A stretch of 23,676 bases of DNA from CAYHWW01 sp964360145. Lineage in GTDB: Bacteria > Bdellovibrionota > UBA1018 > CAYHWW01. The notes below the pieces were generated by a model. The model searched no databases, was not told where the DNA came from, and saw only the letters and a list, made by a program, of their open reading frames with translations. Positions 14,164 to 21,691 of the stretch are shown here, in pieces; position 1 is the stretch's first letter, and each line of letters begins with the position of its first letter. The translations under genes were made by a program, and so were the position numbers. The stretch lies in assembly GCA_964360145.1 (NCBI GenBank), contig CAYHWW010000037.1, forward strand, positions 1-23,676, in the 5' to 3' direction.

Positions 14164-15162
14164 TTATTCCTCGAAGAGTAGTCTTGCTTGACGATCCACT
14201 TGCTCAGTTGTCGCAGAGGCGTCGCAATATGGCGCGATGCTGTCTGAAATGTAATCGCGCACCAGCGCTCTGCTGGCCAGTACGTTCTCTTTGGTTGCGA
14301 GTTGCTTGCCCAGAACGTCGTCTTCTAGATGTCGAATGTGAGCGCGATTGCCCATGCGCCAGGCTCGCAAGCGGGTCAAAACGCGCTGGTACTGTGCCAC
14401 GTCGCAGCTGCCGTTTGCCAGTGCAAGGTTTGCCATGGCGAGAATTTCTGTGCCTTCAGTATTAACCTGATACCACAGGGTTTGGGCGATGCGCCCATCG
14501 ATGTTGAAGGCGGCGTCGTTGTCAGGAGGAGGACCAGCGGCACTGAGCAGATGAAAAGCTGTTGTCACTCGACTGAAGAGCTGTGCTTGAATGACCGTTT
14601 CATCATCATTGAAGTTGAGCTGACTGATGAGGGTTGCGGCTACCCTAACAAAGCGCTGGAGCAAATGGGCGCCATCCATGACTACAGCACCCCATAGGCC
14701 CCGTGAGATGAGCTGTGTTTCTGATGTGTCATCGCCGTGGCCATGATCGAGACCATCGGAATACGGGTTGTAATGACGTATGGCAGCGTGACCTTCAACT
14801 TCTATTTGCGCTCCGGCCAGACGGTTCAATACATAAAATTGAGAGACCACGCCGTCTCTGCCCGTTGCCGTGCCAAAACGAGAGCGATCATAGGCCGCGT
14901 AGAACCCGCGTTCGTGAGCCTCGATATCATCGCTGATGATGCCATGGATGCGGTGGAGACCCATCTGGTAGTCTCCTGATCCGTAAGAGGGAAAAAGAGT
15001 ATCGATGCGCTCCATGTGAGTGAAGCTGATGGTGGCCGGTAAAAGGTCAACCATGCGTACAATATGATTGCCGCCGCCGGTGGTTCCTGATGAGCCGCCC
15101 CCCGAGTGGGCAGAGAGGGTGCAGATGAAGAGTGCTGCAGTGAGAGTAAGTTTTGTTTTCAT
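14164..15162 (-). CDS. Exported protein of unknown function
   Basis: 332 residues from the ATG at 15162. The signal peptide is MKTKLTLTAALFICTLSAHS, followed by a flexible GGGSSGTTGGG stretch and then NHIVRMVDLLPATISFTHME. The mid-part contains a His/Asp-rich stretch DGLDHGHGDD, which might bind metal; the C-terminal half is helical and charged, ending QARLLFEE. I recognise no domain. An AAGGA box lies 8 bases before this ATG; the open frame to 15309 overlaps the upstream gene and has no signal peptide at its start, so it is rejected. The gene is third in the operon 16929-13310, 31 bases after the barrel-like gene and 2 bases before the HExxH gene. Confidence 0.7.
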   Translation of the reverse strand: MKTKLTLTAALFICTLSAHSGGGSSGTTGGGNHIVRMVDLLPATISFTHMERIDTLFPSYGSGDYQMGLHRIHGIISDDIEAHERGFYAAYDRSRFGTATGRDGVVSQFYVLNRLAGAQIEVEGHAAIRHYNPYSDGLDHGHGDDTSETQLISRGLWGAVVMDGAHLLQRFVRVAATLISQLNFNDDETVIQAQLFSRVTTAFHLLSAAGPPPDNDAAFNIDGRIAQTLWYQVNTEGTEILAMANLALANGSCDVAQYQRVLTRLRAWRMGNRAHIRHLEDDVLGKQLATKENVLASRALVRDYISDSIAPYCDASATTEQVDRQARLLFEE

Positions 15163-15193
15163 GATTTTGTCCTTAATAGAATTGATTGAATGA

Positions 15194-16117
15194 TTAGAAG
15201 TGGGCGATGACGCCGAGTTCGAGGGTGCTTGTGTCGATGCCATCTGTGAATGCAGCTGTGTCATGGATAGTCGCTCTACCCGCAGTATAAGTGCGATAGA
15301 AGTATCCAAAAGCCGCGAATACCGAGAACAATGCGCGACGGGATCTGGCCTCTAAAATGTCGAGGCTTACGTTTGCTTGAACTGAGCTATCCACGAAGTA
15401 GTATTGGGCAGTGAGTTGTCCTGTCATGCTGGCACGAAAAGAGAGGGTTTCAAGAATGCGGTAAATGATACCAGCCTGCGCTTCGAAACTTGTGGCTTCC
15501 ATGGAAGTGCCAAAATTTAATCTTTCGGCGGTACTGGGGTTTCTATAAGTATTCATAACCGCAATGCCTAAGATACTGCCGGCGAGGCGGCCAAAAGCGC
15601 CAAATCCACCAGCTCTCAAAGGTACGATTTCGCCATCGACGCTAGCCTGAAGTGGCGTGATGACTAATGTGCCCCCATTGCTGAGTGCGTGTTCTTGGCT
15701 ATAGCGAGTGCGTCCAACACCTAATGTCACGACTCCACGACTGCTCGCATTAGACCCGCCACTAACGTCAACTTCCCAGGGTGTAACGCTAGCGTCGATA
15801 TAGGGCATTACTGTTCCGTCTTGTAAAGCCGGTGAAAATCCACCGCGAAAGTGTACGACAAAAAGCCGTGAATATTTATAGGGCTGATGCTCGTCAGTGA
15901 ATCCGTTGAAGTCCACCTGTACTACGACTCGCAGCGGGTCAGCGCCGGTGAAGACGCCCATGAGGCTAGCTCCCGCTGAGGCAACGTCGTTTTCATTGCC
16001 CAATCGCGGGTCGGGCAATCTAAACGTACCGAAGGGGTCGGTGACCGTGAGGGGGCTTTGTTGAGCGAGTGCGGTGCAGCTCGTAAGTGCCATGAGTAGA
16101 GCGATGAGTATTTTCAT
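15194..16117 (-). CDS. Exported beta-barrel-like (outer-membrane) protein
   Basis: 307 residues. The signal peptide is MKILIALLMALTSCTALA, with cleavage before QQSPLTV. The mature protein is rich in short amphipathic strands (LRVVVQVDFNGF, YSRLFVVHF, SFRASMTGQLTAQYYF, RALFSVFAAFGYFYRTY) and ends LELGVIAHF, with the C-terminal Phe typical of outer-membrane barrels. ATG 16117 overlaps the stop of the TIGR02147 gene as ATGA and has AAGGA upstream, so translation is coupled to the regulator. A surface or outer-membrane role under control of the adjacent regulator is the simplest reading. I cannot name a family. Confidence 0.68.
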   Translation of the reverse strand: MKILIALLMALTSCTALAQQSPLTVTDPFGTFRLPDPRLGNENDVASAGASLMGVFTGADPLRVVVQVDFNGFTDEHQPYKYSRLFVVHFRGGFSPALQDGTVMPYIDASVTPWEVDVSGGSNASSRGVVTLGVGRTRYSQEHALSNGGTLVITPLQASVDGEIVPLRAGGFGAFGRLAGSILGIAVMNTYRNPSTAERLNFGTSMEATSFEAQAGIIYRILETLSFRASMTGQLTAQYYFVDSSVQANVSLDILEARSRRALFSVFAAFGYFYRTYTAGRATIHDTAAFTDGIDTSTLELGVIAHF

Positions 16118-16929
16118 TTCTTCTTCCTTGTGAGGGCGAACATTTGCACGCCCATGTGGTAAACGCGGGTTCCTGTGGGCCGCTCATTGGCGAGCGCCAC
16201 AAGCTTTTCGCGGAATTCTGCGACGAGGGCGAAGGCCTTGGGCAGCTGGTCTTCGTCTAGACTAAAAGTATTTGATCCGATGTAACGCTCGCCCTGCTTT
16301 TGGGTCTCTAAAGATTCAGAGGCCTTGGTGAGCATCTGCCGGTGGTAGCGTCGAAGCGCGTCGTTGGGGGCAGCGGTTGCGAAAAGAATATTATCTTTGG
16401 TGCGTCGGTAGCCGCCCTTGCCATCGGCCTCGATGATTTCAAGACGCAGCAGACGCTCAAGCGCTGTCTGTGCTTCGAGAGCGGTGATGCCCAGGCGCAC
16501 GGCGATGGCTTTCGGTGCGGGGTTGAAATCCCGCACCGAAGTGAGCTCTAGAATGGCCAGGTGATACCAATCAGAAATGGCCTTGAAGAGATCGACACTG
16601 AGGTCAGTGATGGTGGCTTTCTGCGAAGAGAGCGTGCGGGCTTTTTGCAGCAGCACATCGCGGGAGTCGGGGTCAAGGGCGGGGTCACCGAGTTGTACCA
16701 AGATATGAAAATACTCGGCCTCGCCAGCATTCAGGCCTAAGCAGCGTGCGAGCCGCACCGTGGATGAGAGCGACAAGCCCTTCACGCCTTTCAGTAAATC
16801 AGAAAGATGAGAGGGCTGAAGCCCCAGGTCGCGAGCCATGGCCCGCAAGGAATACGACTTATTGCGGCCCTGGCGTTCGGCCAGCAAGTCGCGGAGGAAT
16901 GTCCTGTAGTCCTGGTGGGCGTAGATCAC
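16114..16929 (-). CDS. TIGR02147/DUF4423 family regulator
   Basis: 271-residue cytoplasmic protein. The N-terminus reads HQDYRTFLRDLLAERQ, the usual opening of TIGR02147 proteins. A helix-turn-helix of Cro/CI type follows (SLRAMARDLGLQPSHLSDLL at residues 27-46). The C-terminal DUF4423 region contains ISDWYHLAILEL, a winged-helix-like KAIAVRLGITALEAQTALERL and YRRTKDNILFAT, and it ends in KKK. This family is almost confined to Fibrobacter and Bdellovibrio-like bacteria and often sits beside exported-protein genes. The start is GTG 16929, chosen because the DYR motif lies close to the N-terminus as in the family; no Shine-Dalgarno is visible. It is the first gene of the four-gene operon, and the repeated motif AGTGAACA just upstream may be its own binding site. 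Confidence 0.85.
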   Translation of the reverse strand: MIYAHQDYRTFLRDLLAERQGRNKSYSLRAMARDLGLQPSHLSDLLKGVKGLSLSSTVRLARCLGLNAGEAEYFHILVQLGDPALDPDSRDVLLQKARTLSSQKATITDLSVDLFKAISDWYHLAILELTSVRDFNPAPKAIAVRLGITALEAQTALERLLRLEIIEADGKGGYRRTKDNILFATAAPNDALRRYHRQMLTKASESLETQKQGERYIGSNTFSLDEDQLPKAFALVAEFREKLVALANERPTGTRVYHMGVQMFALTRKKK

Positions 16930-16970
16930 GGTGCGTGTCTAGCCGCGCATCACGCTAGTATCAATGCAAA

Positions 16971-17029
16971 AGTGAACAATGTGTTCTATCGCAGTGAACA
17001 TTCAGTGCTCGGCAAAGTGTACCGAGCAC
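16971..17029. promoter_or_regulatory. Operator-like repeats between divergent genes
   Basis: AGTGAACA occurs twice in direct orientation (16971-16978 and 16993-17000), 22 bases apart, about two helical turns. The first copy overlaps GAACA-ATG-TGTTC (16974-16986), a short inverted repeat. A perfect 8-bp inverted repeat GTGCTCGG / CCGAGCAC with a 9-base spacer follows (17005-17012 and 17022-17029). These sit between the TIGR02147 operon and the Cys-repeat gene and could control both. No convincing -35/-10 pair was found on either strand. Confidence 0.4.
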
Positions 17030-17062
17030 GCAGAATCTGCCCTCCACAGACCACGGGTGTTC

Positions 17063-17905
17063 ATGCCGATATTTCATGCAGAGATGAGTCCTTTAAATTG
17101 GCTGCTTACCGCCGCCGTCGCATTGCTGCTGTCCGTGCCTCCCCATGCCCTGGCTCAAGAGTCTGGGCGCACCCATGCCACCGCGGCGAGGCGCCCGAGC
17201 ACGGCGGTCATTGCCAATGGCACGCCGGTGCCGGACGTGAGCGGCTTGCAGCGCAGGTGCCGACGCATCGAGGGCAGACACCTCCGCACTACGGAGGCCT
17301 CTTTTCGCGAGTCGTATCTCCGGGGGCGATGCGATGAACCCCGCGAATACACAGTGGCCGCCCTCGACGGGTTCAGGGAGTGCGAGGTTTACCACACCAG
17401 GGTTCACGACCCCTTTGCCCGGAGCCTGTGCCGTACAGAGGCGCAGATCACGGCCTTCCGTCGCGAGGGTTATCGCGAGTGCCACGCCTATTTTCTGGCG
17501 CGGCAGTCATTTTACCCCCATGGTAGCTGCGATAGCGCCGCCGCCATTGCCAGGTTCCAGCTGCCAGGATTTCGTGAATGCTATGCGTTCCACCAGAGCC
17601 AAGACCTCATGGTGCCCGAAAGCAGTTGTGAAAACCCCGCGGAGATCGCACGAGGGCTCAATACCCGCTATCAGGCCTGCGTGAGGTTCTATCGCGGGGA
17701 TGTGGGCGATCACTTTGGGGACCGGCGCTGCATTGATGAAAGCGCTTGGGAGCTGGTTGAAACGGAAGGTTTTCGCCAGTGTTATATTGATCGTCAGGTG
17801 CGCTCCAGCGGTGATGAAACCGCGGAGGAATATTGCTCGAGCCCCGGTCATCTCAAACGCTACGTGCCCGTGGATGCGGACAGCGCGGACACCGCAGCGG
17901 ACTAG
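17063..17905 (+). CDS. Secreted protein with about 33-residue cysteine-paired repeats
   Basis: 280 residues from the ATG at 17063 (alternative ATG 17084). The signal peptide is MSPLNWLLTAAVALLLSVPP and ends at LAQ. The mature protein is built of repeats, each opening with GFREC or a variant (GYREC, RYQAC, GFRQC) and a second Cys 16-17 residues later. Cysteines fall at residues 94, 118, 135, 151, 168, 184, 201, 217, 234, 251, 268 and 286, counted from an upstream in-frame start at 16979 (subtract 28 for the preferred start). From Cys118 onward every gap is 16-18. Each repeat looks like a helical hairpin, probably stapled by disulfides in the periplasm or outside. I know no named family with this spacing. 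It is divergent from the TIGR02147 operon, and its stop lies 14 bases from the convergent peptidase stop. Confidence 0.75.
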   Translation: MPIFHAEMSPLNWLLTAAVALLLSVPPHALAQESGRTHATAARRPSTAVIANGTPVPDVSGLQRRCRRIEGRHLRTTEASFRESYLRGRCDEPREYTVAALDGFRECEVYHTRVHDPFARSLCRTEAQITAFRREGYRECHAYFLARQSFYPHGSCDSAAAIARFQLPGFRECYAFHQSQDLMVPESSCENPAEIARGLNTRYQACVRFYRGDVGDHFGDRRCIDESAWELVETEGFRQCYIDRQVRSSGDETAEEYCSSPGHLKRYVPVDADSADTAAD

Positions 17906-17919
17906 GGCTGCGGGGGCCC

Positions 17920-20900
17920 CTAGCGCACCTGCACCCAGCCGCAGGGCAGAGCGACCTCAAACCCATCAGGCAGGAACTCGCAACTCAGCGCCGCATTGGT
18001 AGCGTCTACCAGCGCGGGGACGATGAGCGGTACCATCACAGGTGTCCCCCGGCGCAGGGTCATCGCTATGGGGTCCGGCGCCCGGTAGGCCGCGGTGAGC
18101 CGGTCCGAGCGCAGGTACGCACGCAGGGCCAGGGGGCCCAGCACGAGCCCTTCGGCAGTGAGGCCATCCTGGAACCCTTGCAGCGCCAAGTGCAGCTGGC
18201 GGTAGTCATCAGGTTTCTCCACTCTCAATGACTCAGTGTCCTCTCCAGCGGCAGGCAACCCATAGGTCTGAGGTTGGAGCTCCTCTACCCCATCGAAAAT
18301 AAAGAGGGTGTACAGCGGATAGGAATAGCCCGCGGTGAAACGCGCCGCTGTGGCCGCCTCGAAGGCAAAAGTGGCCCGGGCATAGGCACTGAGGTCCAGG
18401 GGTTGGGCGAGGGCCCAGGTCTGGCCGCCATCCGCAGATTGAGTGAACTCCAGGCCGCGGGTCTCGGCGATGCCGCGCAAGGCAAGCTTGCCGCTCAAGG
18501 CGCCGGGTAGCGGTGTTGATGCCTGCACCTGCGCCACGGTGCGGCCCTGGGTGTCAATGTTACCCGCGCTGGCGCTGACTTCCACGGCGGCCCAACGGAG
18601 CCGCAGGCTCCAGCGCTGGCTGCGGGCGCAGGCCACGTGATTGCCCCGACCTTCCAGGGTGAGCTCATAGACCCCGGGGCTCGCGGCGGCGAGGGCCTGG
18701 TCCGAGCGCAGCGTTCCGCCATCCGCGGCGAAGCTTTGGGATTTCACGCGCACACCGGTGGGGTCGTACCACTTGAGCCCACCGCAAAGGGGCTGGACGG
18801 GGTCCGCACTTTCCACGGAGGCCAGCAGGTAGCGACCGCCCTCGGGGCGATCCAGGGCCACCCGTTGGAGGCCACCCGCGGGGATATCAATTACTTGTGT
18901 TGATTCACGGGGGGCAGTGGCCGCCGTTGCGAACACCTGGGGCGTGACCACGGTCACCGGGATCACGGCCCTCAGCGTGCCATCGTCGACGTTGATGAGG
19001 CGCACCGTGGCGAGGTATTCCCCCGGGCCCATGGCACCGAGGCGATCCCAGTCCAGGGCGATGGTGATGCGGGTGCCGCCGGGGCCGATGAGAGAGGCCT
19101 GTGCCACCTGGGCCCACGGAGCGTCGCTCTCGATGCGCAGGCTCTCCGCATAATTGCCACGCAACGGGGCTGGCACCGCTTCATCAAACTGCGGACGGAT
19201 GGTGAAGGTCACTTGATCGAAGCGATCACGGTCACCGCGCACGAAGATGCCCCGCTGGGGCAGCCCCGTGGCGCCACGGGGACCGCTGACGTCGAGCAGG
19301 GGGCGCAGCGTTGCTGGGGCGGGGGTCAGGTTGCTCGCGGCGCCTGCCATGCGGCGATAGGCCGCCAAGGCCGGTAGGAGCCGGGGGAGGCCGTAGCCCT
19401 GGTCCACGAAGGCCACGCCATCCAACGGCCGGGCGGATTCCGCCAGCGCTTGTCTCAACCAGTTTCGTTTAAAGGGCAAGCCGTCGGCGCGGATCTGTCC
19501 GGCGAGGCGGGCGCTGAACCCCGCCAACGCTGGTGTGGCGGAACTCGTGCCGCTGAAGGGTTGGATCCCTCCATCAACAGTGGATGCGGCCATGCCCGCC
19601 AGCGGACTGATGACAAAGGGGCCGCTGGCACCGTCGGGCCCCGGACCTCGCGAAGAGTAGGTGACCACTCCACCGATGGGCACCGGTGAACCGAAAGTGG
19701 TTTGAGACAGCAACGGCTCTAGGTACGCGCCCACCACTACGCCAAAGGAAGGATAGAGAAGACCGCGGTTCATGGAGCCGCGGCCAGGGCCGTTGTTGCC
19801 CGCGCTGAAAAAATACGCCGCGTCGGTGTCCGCCAGGTAGGCCTCCAGCAAGCGCCCCATGGCTGCTTGGGCCGCCGCCGTGGGGAAGAATAGACTGTAG
19901 GACAGGTTCACGATGTCGGCCTGTTTGCCACCAGCCTTGAGCGCTCTCGCAACCTCGGCGATGGTGTAGCTCCTGCCGCCGAAGGAGTCGCCGAAGTGCA
20001 CGTCGATGACTTGGGCACCGGGTGCCATGCCGTCAAAGGGGCGGCCGGCGATGCGGTGCCCCGCCGCGATGCTGGCCACGCCTTCGCCATGGCTTCCGGT
20101 TTCCGCTTGCAGCTCGGGTAGGGTGAGAAGCAAAGTTTTCTCAGGATCGGCAACTCCCGCAAGGCATCCTCGCAGCGGGTGATCCAGGGCGGGCTTCGTG
20201 GGAGAAAGAAGATCAGCGGTATTCGCGATGTCCACGCCGAGAGTGGAGCCATCGGGGAGTTGCCGCCCCCGACGCCCCGGTTGAGACCAGGGGATCAGCA
20301 CGTCATCATCGGTGATGCGGCCATCGCTGTTGAAATCAACGAGTACCGCAACCCCCGTGGGGCTTTCCGCATAGAGGGCGGCAAGGCGCAGAACGTCCTC
20401 GTTTGCTTTGGTGGCAGCCACGGGCCGGGTGAAGAAACGCCCCCAGCCCATGCACTTCCGGGGGCGCCGGGTGAGTTCGGGGTTGATGCCACACGGGGTG
20501 AGATCGAAGGCTTTGCTCCGTGTGAATGTTTCTTGGGCAGGCACCAGTGCAGTGTCCATCACCCACGCCGCGCTTTGGGCGGCGGTGGTGGGCGCGGGCA
20601 CGCCCGTGCCCGTGGCGCAACCGTCGGGGTAGGAATCCCGCAGCGGTAGCTGCCACAGGGGGCTCATGTTCAGGTGGCGCGCGATCTTGGGGGCGCCGGT
20701 GCTCGTCGTGAGAAGACCCGGGCGGTTTTCCGTGACGCCGTCATCCACCACGGCGATCTTCACGCCGCGACCGTCCGCTTGGGGATGGGCCGCTTCCCAG
20801 GCCGCCACTTCAAAAACTTCTTTGCCGCCGAAGAGCAGGCCCTCGTCAGGCAGGGCCGGGGCGTCGTTGAGCAGCACAGGCAAATCGAGGGCAACCACGC

Positions 20901-21156
20901 TGTCTTTGGCCCATTCTTCGTGGTGGGCGAGCACGTCGCTGGTGCCGACTCTGCGGGTTTCAAGGGTGCCGTCGGGGTGCAGGAGGGCCACGGCCACGGT
21001 GCCGCCATGGGATTTCAAATAGTCTTGTTCTGCGGTGGATAGCTCAGGGGCTGGTGCGGTGACCGCATTGCCAGCGTGGCGCGATGGAGCACCACCGCTG
21101 CAGGCATTCAGCAGCGTCGATGCGAAAATAAAAAGAAGCACACTACTTTTGTTCAT
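17920..21156 (-). CDS. Lipoprotein subtilase (S8), tripeptidyl-peptidase II-like
   Basis: 1078 residues from the ATG at 21156, after a GGGGTGGGG stretch. The lipobox LLNAC has its Cys at residue 19, so the protein should be lipid-anchored. The S8 triad is Asp138 (VKIAVVDDGV), His356 (GSHGEGVASIAAG) and Ser538 (FSGTSSATP), with oxyanion Asn454 (SAGNNGP). The Asp-His gap of 218 and His-Ser gap of 182 match tripeptidyl-peptidase II (human 44/264/449) rather than ordinary subtilisins. Further TPPII-like blocks are MAPGAQVIDVHFGD and YSSRGPGPDGA. The long Asp-His insert contains LVDFNSDGRITDDDV, an EF-hand/dockerin-like loop. The usual HGTH is HGEG here. About 500 C-terminal residues are beta-rich, as in TPPII. 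The protein likely degrades peptides at the cell surface or in the periplasm. The longer open frame to 21204 is rejected because it precedes the lipoprotein signal. Confidence 0.88.
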   Translation of the reverse strand: MNKSSVLLFIFASTLLNACSGGAPSRHAGNAVTAPAPELSTAEQDYLKSHGGTVAVALLHPDGTLETRRVGTSDVLAHHEEWAKDSVVALDLPVLLNDAPALPDEGLLFGGKEVFEVAAWEAAHPQADGRGVKIAVVDDGVTENRPGLLTTSTGAPKIARHLNMSPLWQLPLRDSYPDGCATGTGVPAPTTAAQSAAWVMDTALVPAQETFTRSKAFDLTPCGINPELTRRPRKCMGWGRFFTRPVAATKANEDVLRLAALYAESPTGVAVLVDFNSDGRITDDDVLIPWSQPGRRGRQLPDGSTLGVDIANTADLLSPTKPALDHPLRGCLAGVADPEKTLLLTLPELQAETGSHGEGVASIAAGHRIAGRPFDGMAPGAQVIDVHFGDSFGGRSYTIAEVARALKAGGKQADIVNLSYSLFFPTAAAQAAMGRLLEAYLADTDAAYFFSAGNNGPGRGSMNRGLLYPSFGVVVGAYLEPLLSQTTFGSPVPIGGVVTYSSRGPGPDGASGPFVISPLAGMAASTVDGGIQPFSGTSSATPALAGFSARLAGQIRADGLPFKRNWLRQALAESARPLDGVAFVDQGYGLPRLLPALAAYRRMAGAASNLTPAPATLRPLLDVSGPRGATGLPQRGIFVRGDRDRFDQVTFTIRPQFDEAVPAPLRGNYAESLRIESDAPWAQVAQASLIGPGGTRITIALDWDRLGAMGPGEYLATVRLINVDDGTLRAVIPVTVVTPQVFATAATAPRESTQVIDIPAGGLQRVALDRPEGGRYLLASVESADPVQPLCGGLKWYDPTGVRVKSQSFAADGGTLRSDQALAAASPGVYELTLEGRGNHVACARSQRWSLRLRWAAVEVSASAGNIDTQGRTVAQVQASTPLPGALSGKLALRGIAETRGLEFTQSADGGQTWALAQPLDLSAYARATFAFEAATAARFTAGYSYPLYTLFIFDGVEELQPQTYGLPAAGEDTESLRVEKPDDYRQLHLALQGFQDGLTAEGLVLGPLALRAYLRSDRLTAAYRAPDPIAMTLRRGTPVMVPLIVPALVDATNAALSCEFLPDGFEVALPCGWVQVR

Positions 21157-21243
21157 GCCCCACCCCCGATGAAGAACGGTAGGGGGAGAGTGCGCAGGCA
21201 GCAAGGGGTGGCGTGAAATTTCTACGAAACCAATGCGGCGAGA

Positions 21244-21549
21244 CTAACGCGTAGTGTCTAGTATTTTTGTCAGGTCCGCGATGACTTTTTCCGCACCGGT
21301 CTTGTTGTCGAGGTGCGTGTGCCAGTGATTTTGGGGATACACCACCGCCGTCATGCCTTCCGCGCAGCGGCCCAGGCAGCCCGAGGCATTGATGCGCACG
21401 CGACCGTGCCAGTCAGCGCGGGTTTTCTGGCAATGGGTTTTCAGCTGTTCACGTAAATCCGCCGCGCCCTTGGCGCCGCAGGATTCGCCATTGGGGCGGG
21501 TGTTGGTGCAAACAAAAACATGGGCATCAAGTTTTTTGGAGTCAGACAT
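21244..21549 (-). CDS. Thioredoxin-like [2Fe-2S] ferredoxin
   Basis: 101 residues. The cluster ligands fit the thioredoxin-like [2Fe-2S] ferredoxin family: Cys14 and Cys24 (VFVCTNTRPNGESCGAKGA), then Cys58 and Cys62 (INASGCLGRCAEGMTAVVYP), followed by the usual HWHTHLDNKTGAEKVIADL helix. These small cytoplasmic electron carriers are related to NuoE and are common as stand-alone genes. ATG 21549 has only a weak GGGT upstream. It stands between the TPPII-like gene, 87 bases downstream, and a block of nested inverted repeats, 16 bases upstream; there is no obvious functional link to either neighbour. Confidence 0.9.
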   Translation of the reverse strand: MSDSKKLDAHVFVCTNTRPNGESCGAKGAADLREQLKTHCQKTRADWHGRVRINASGCLGRCAEGMTAVVYPQNHWHTHLDNKTGAEKVIADLTKILDTTR

Positions 21550-21565
21550 GAACCCACGTTACACC

Positions 21566-21656
21566 GCCAAGCATCGCTTGGCCAAGTTCCGCTTGGCGGA
21601 ACTTCAGGGCTTGAAGTGGGGGGCTTGGGCCTCTGAAGTTCCGCCAAGCGGAACTT
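21566..21656. repeat. Nested inverted-repeat (REP/MITE-like) element
   Basis: Two arms of 24 bases, 21584-21607 and 21633-21656, are perfect reverse complements with a 25-base spacer. Each arm is itself a hairpin (AAGTTCCGC-TTG-GCGGAACTT, 9-bp stem). A third hairpin GCCAAGC-ATC-GCTTGGC lies at 21566-21582, and ACTTCA / TGAAGT at 21601-21617 gives a competing fold. It lies between the small lipoprotein gene and the ferredoxin gene and could terminate transcription, stabilise RNA ends, or be a mobile palindromic repeat. Confidence 0.75.
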
Positions 21657-21691
21657 CGCAGCACGGTGCGGTGGGTGCGGCGCCGACGCGG

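Noticed and set aside
17093..17485. Minus-strand frame opposite the Cys-repeat gene
   Set aside because: The plus-strand frame has a signal peptide and regular cysteine repeats; this frame shows neither.
17902..17923. CTAGGG / CCCTAG hairpin spanning both stop codons of the convergent genes
   Set aside because: Only a 6-bp stem and no T run on either strand; too weak to call a terminator.
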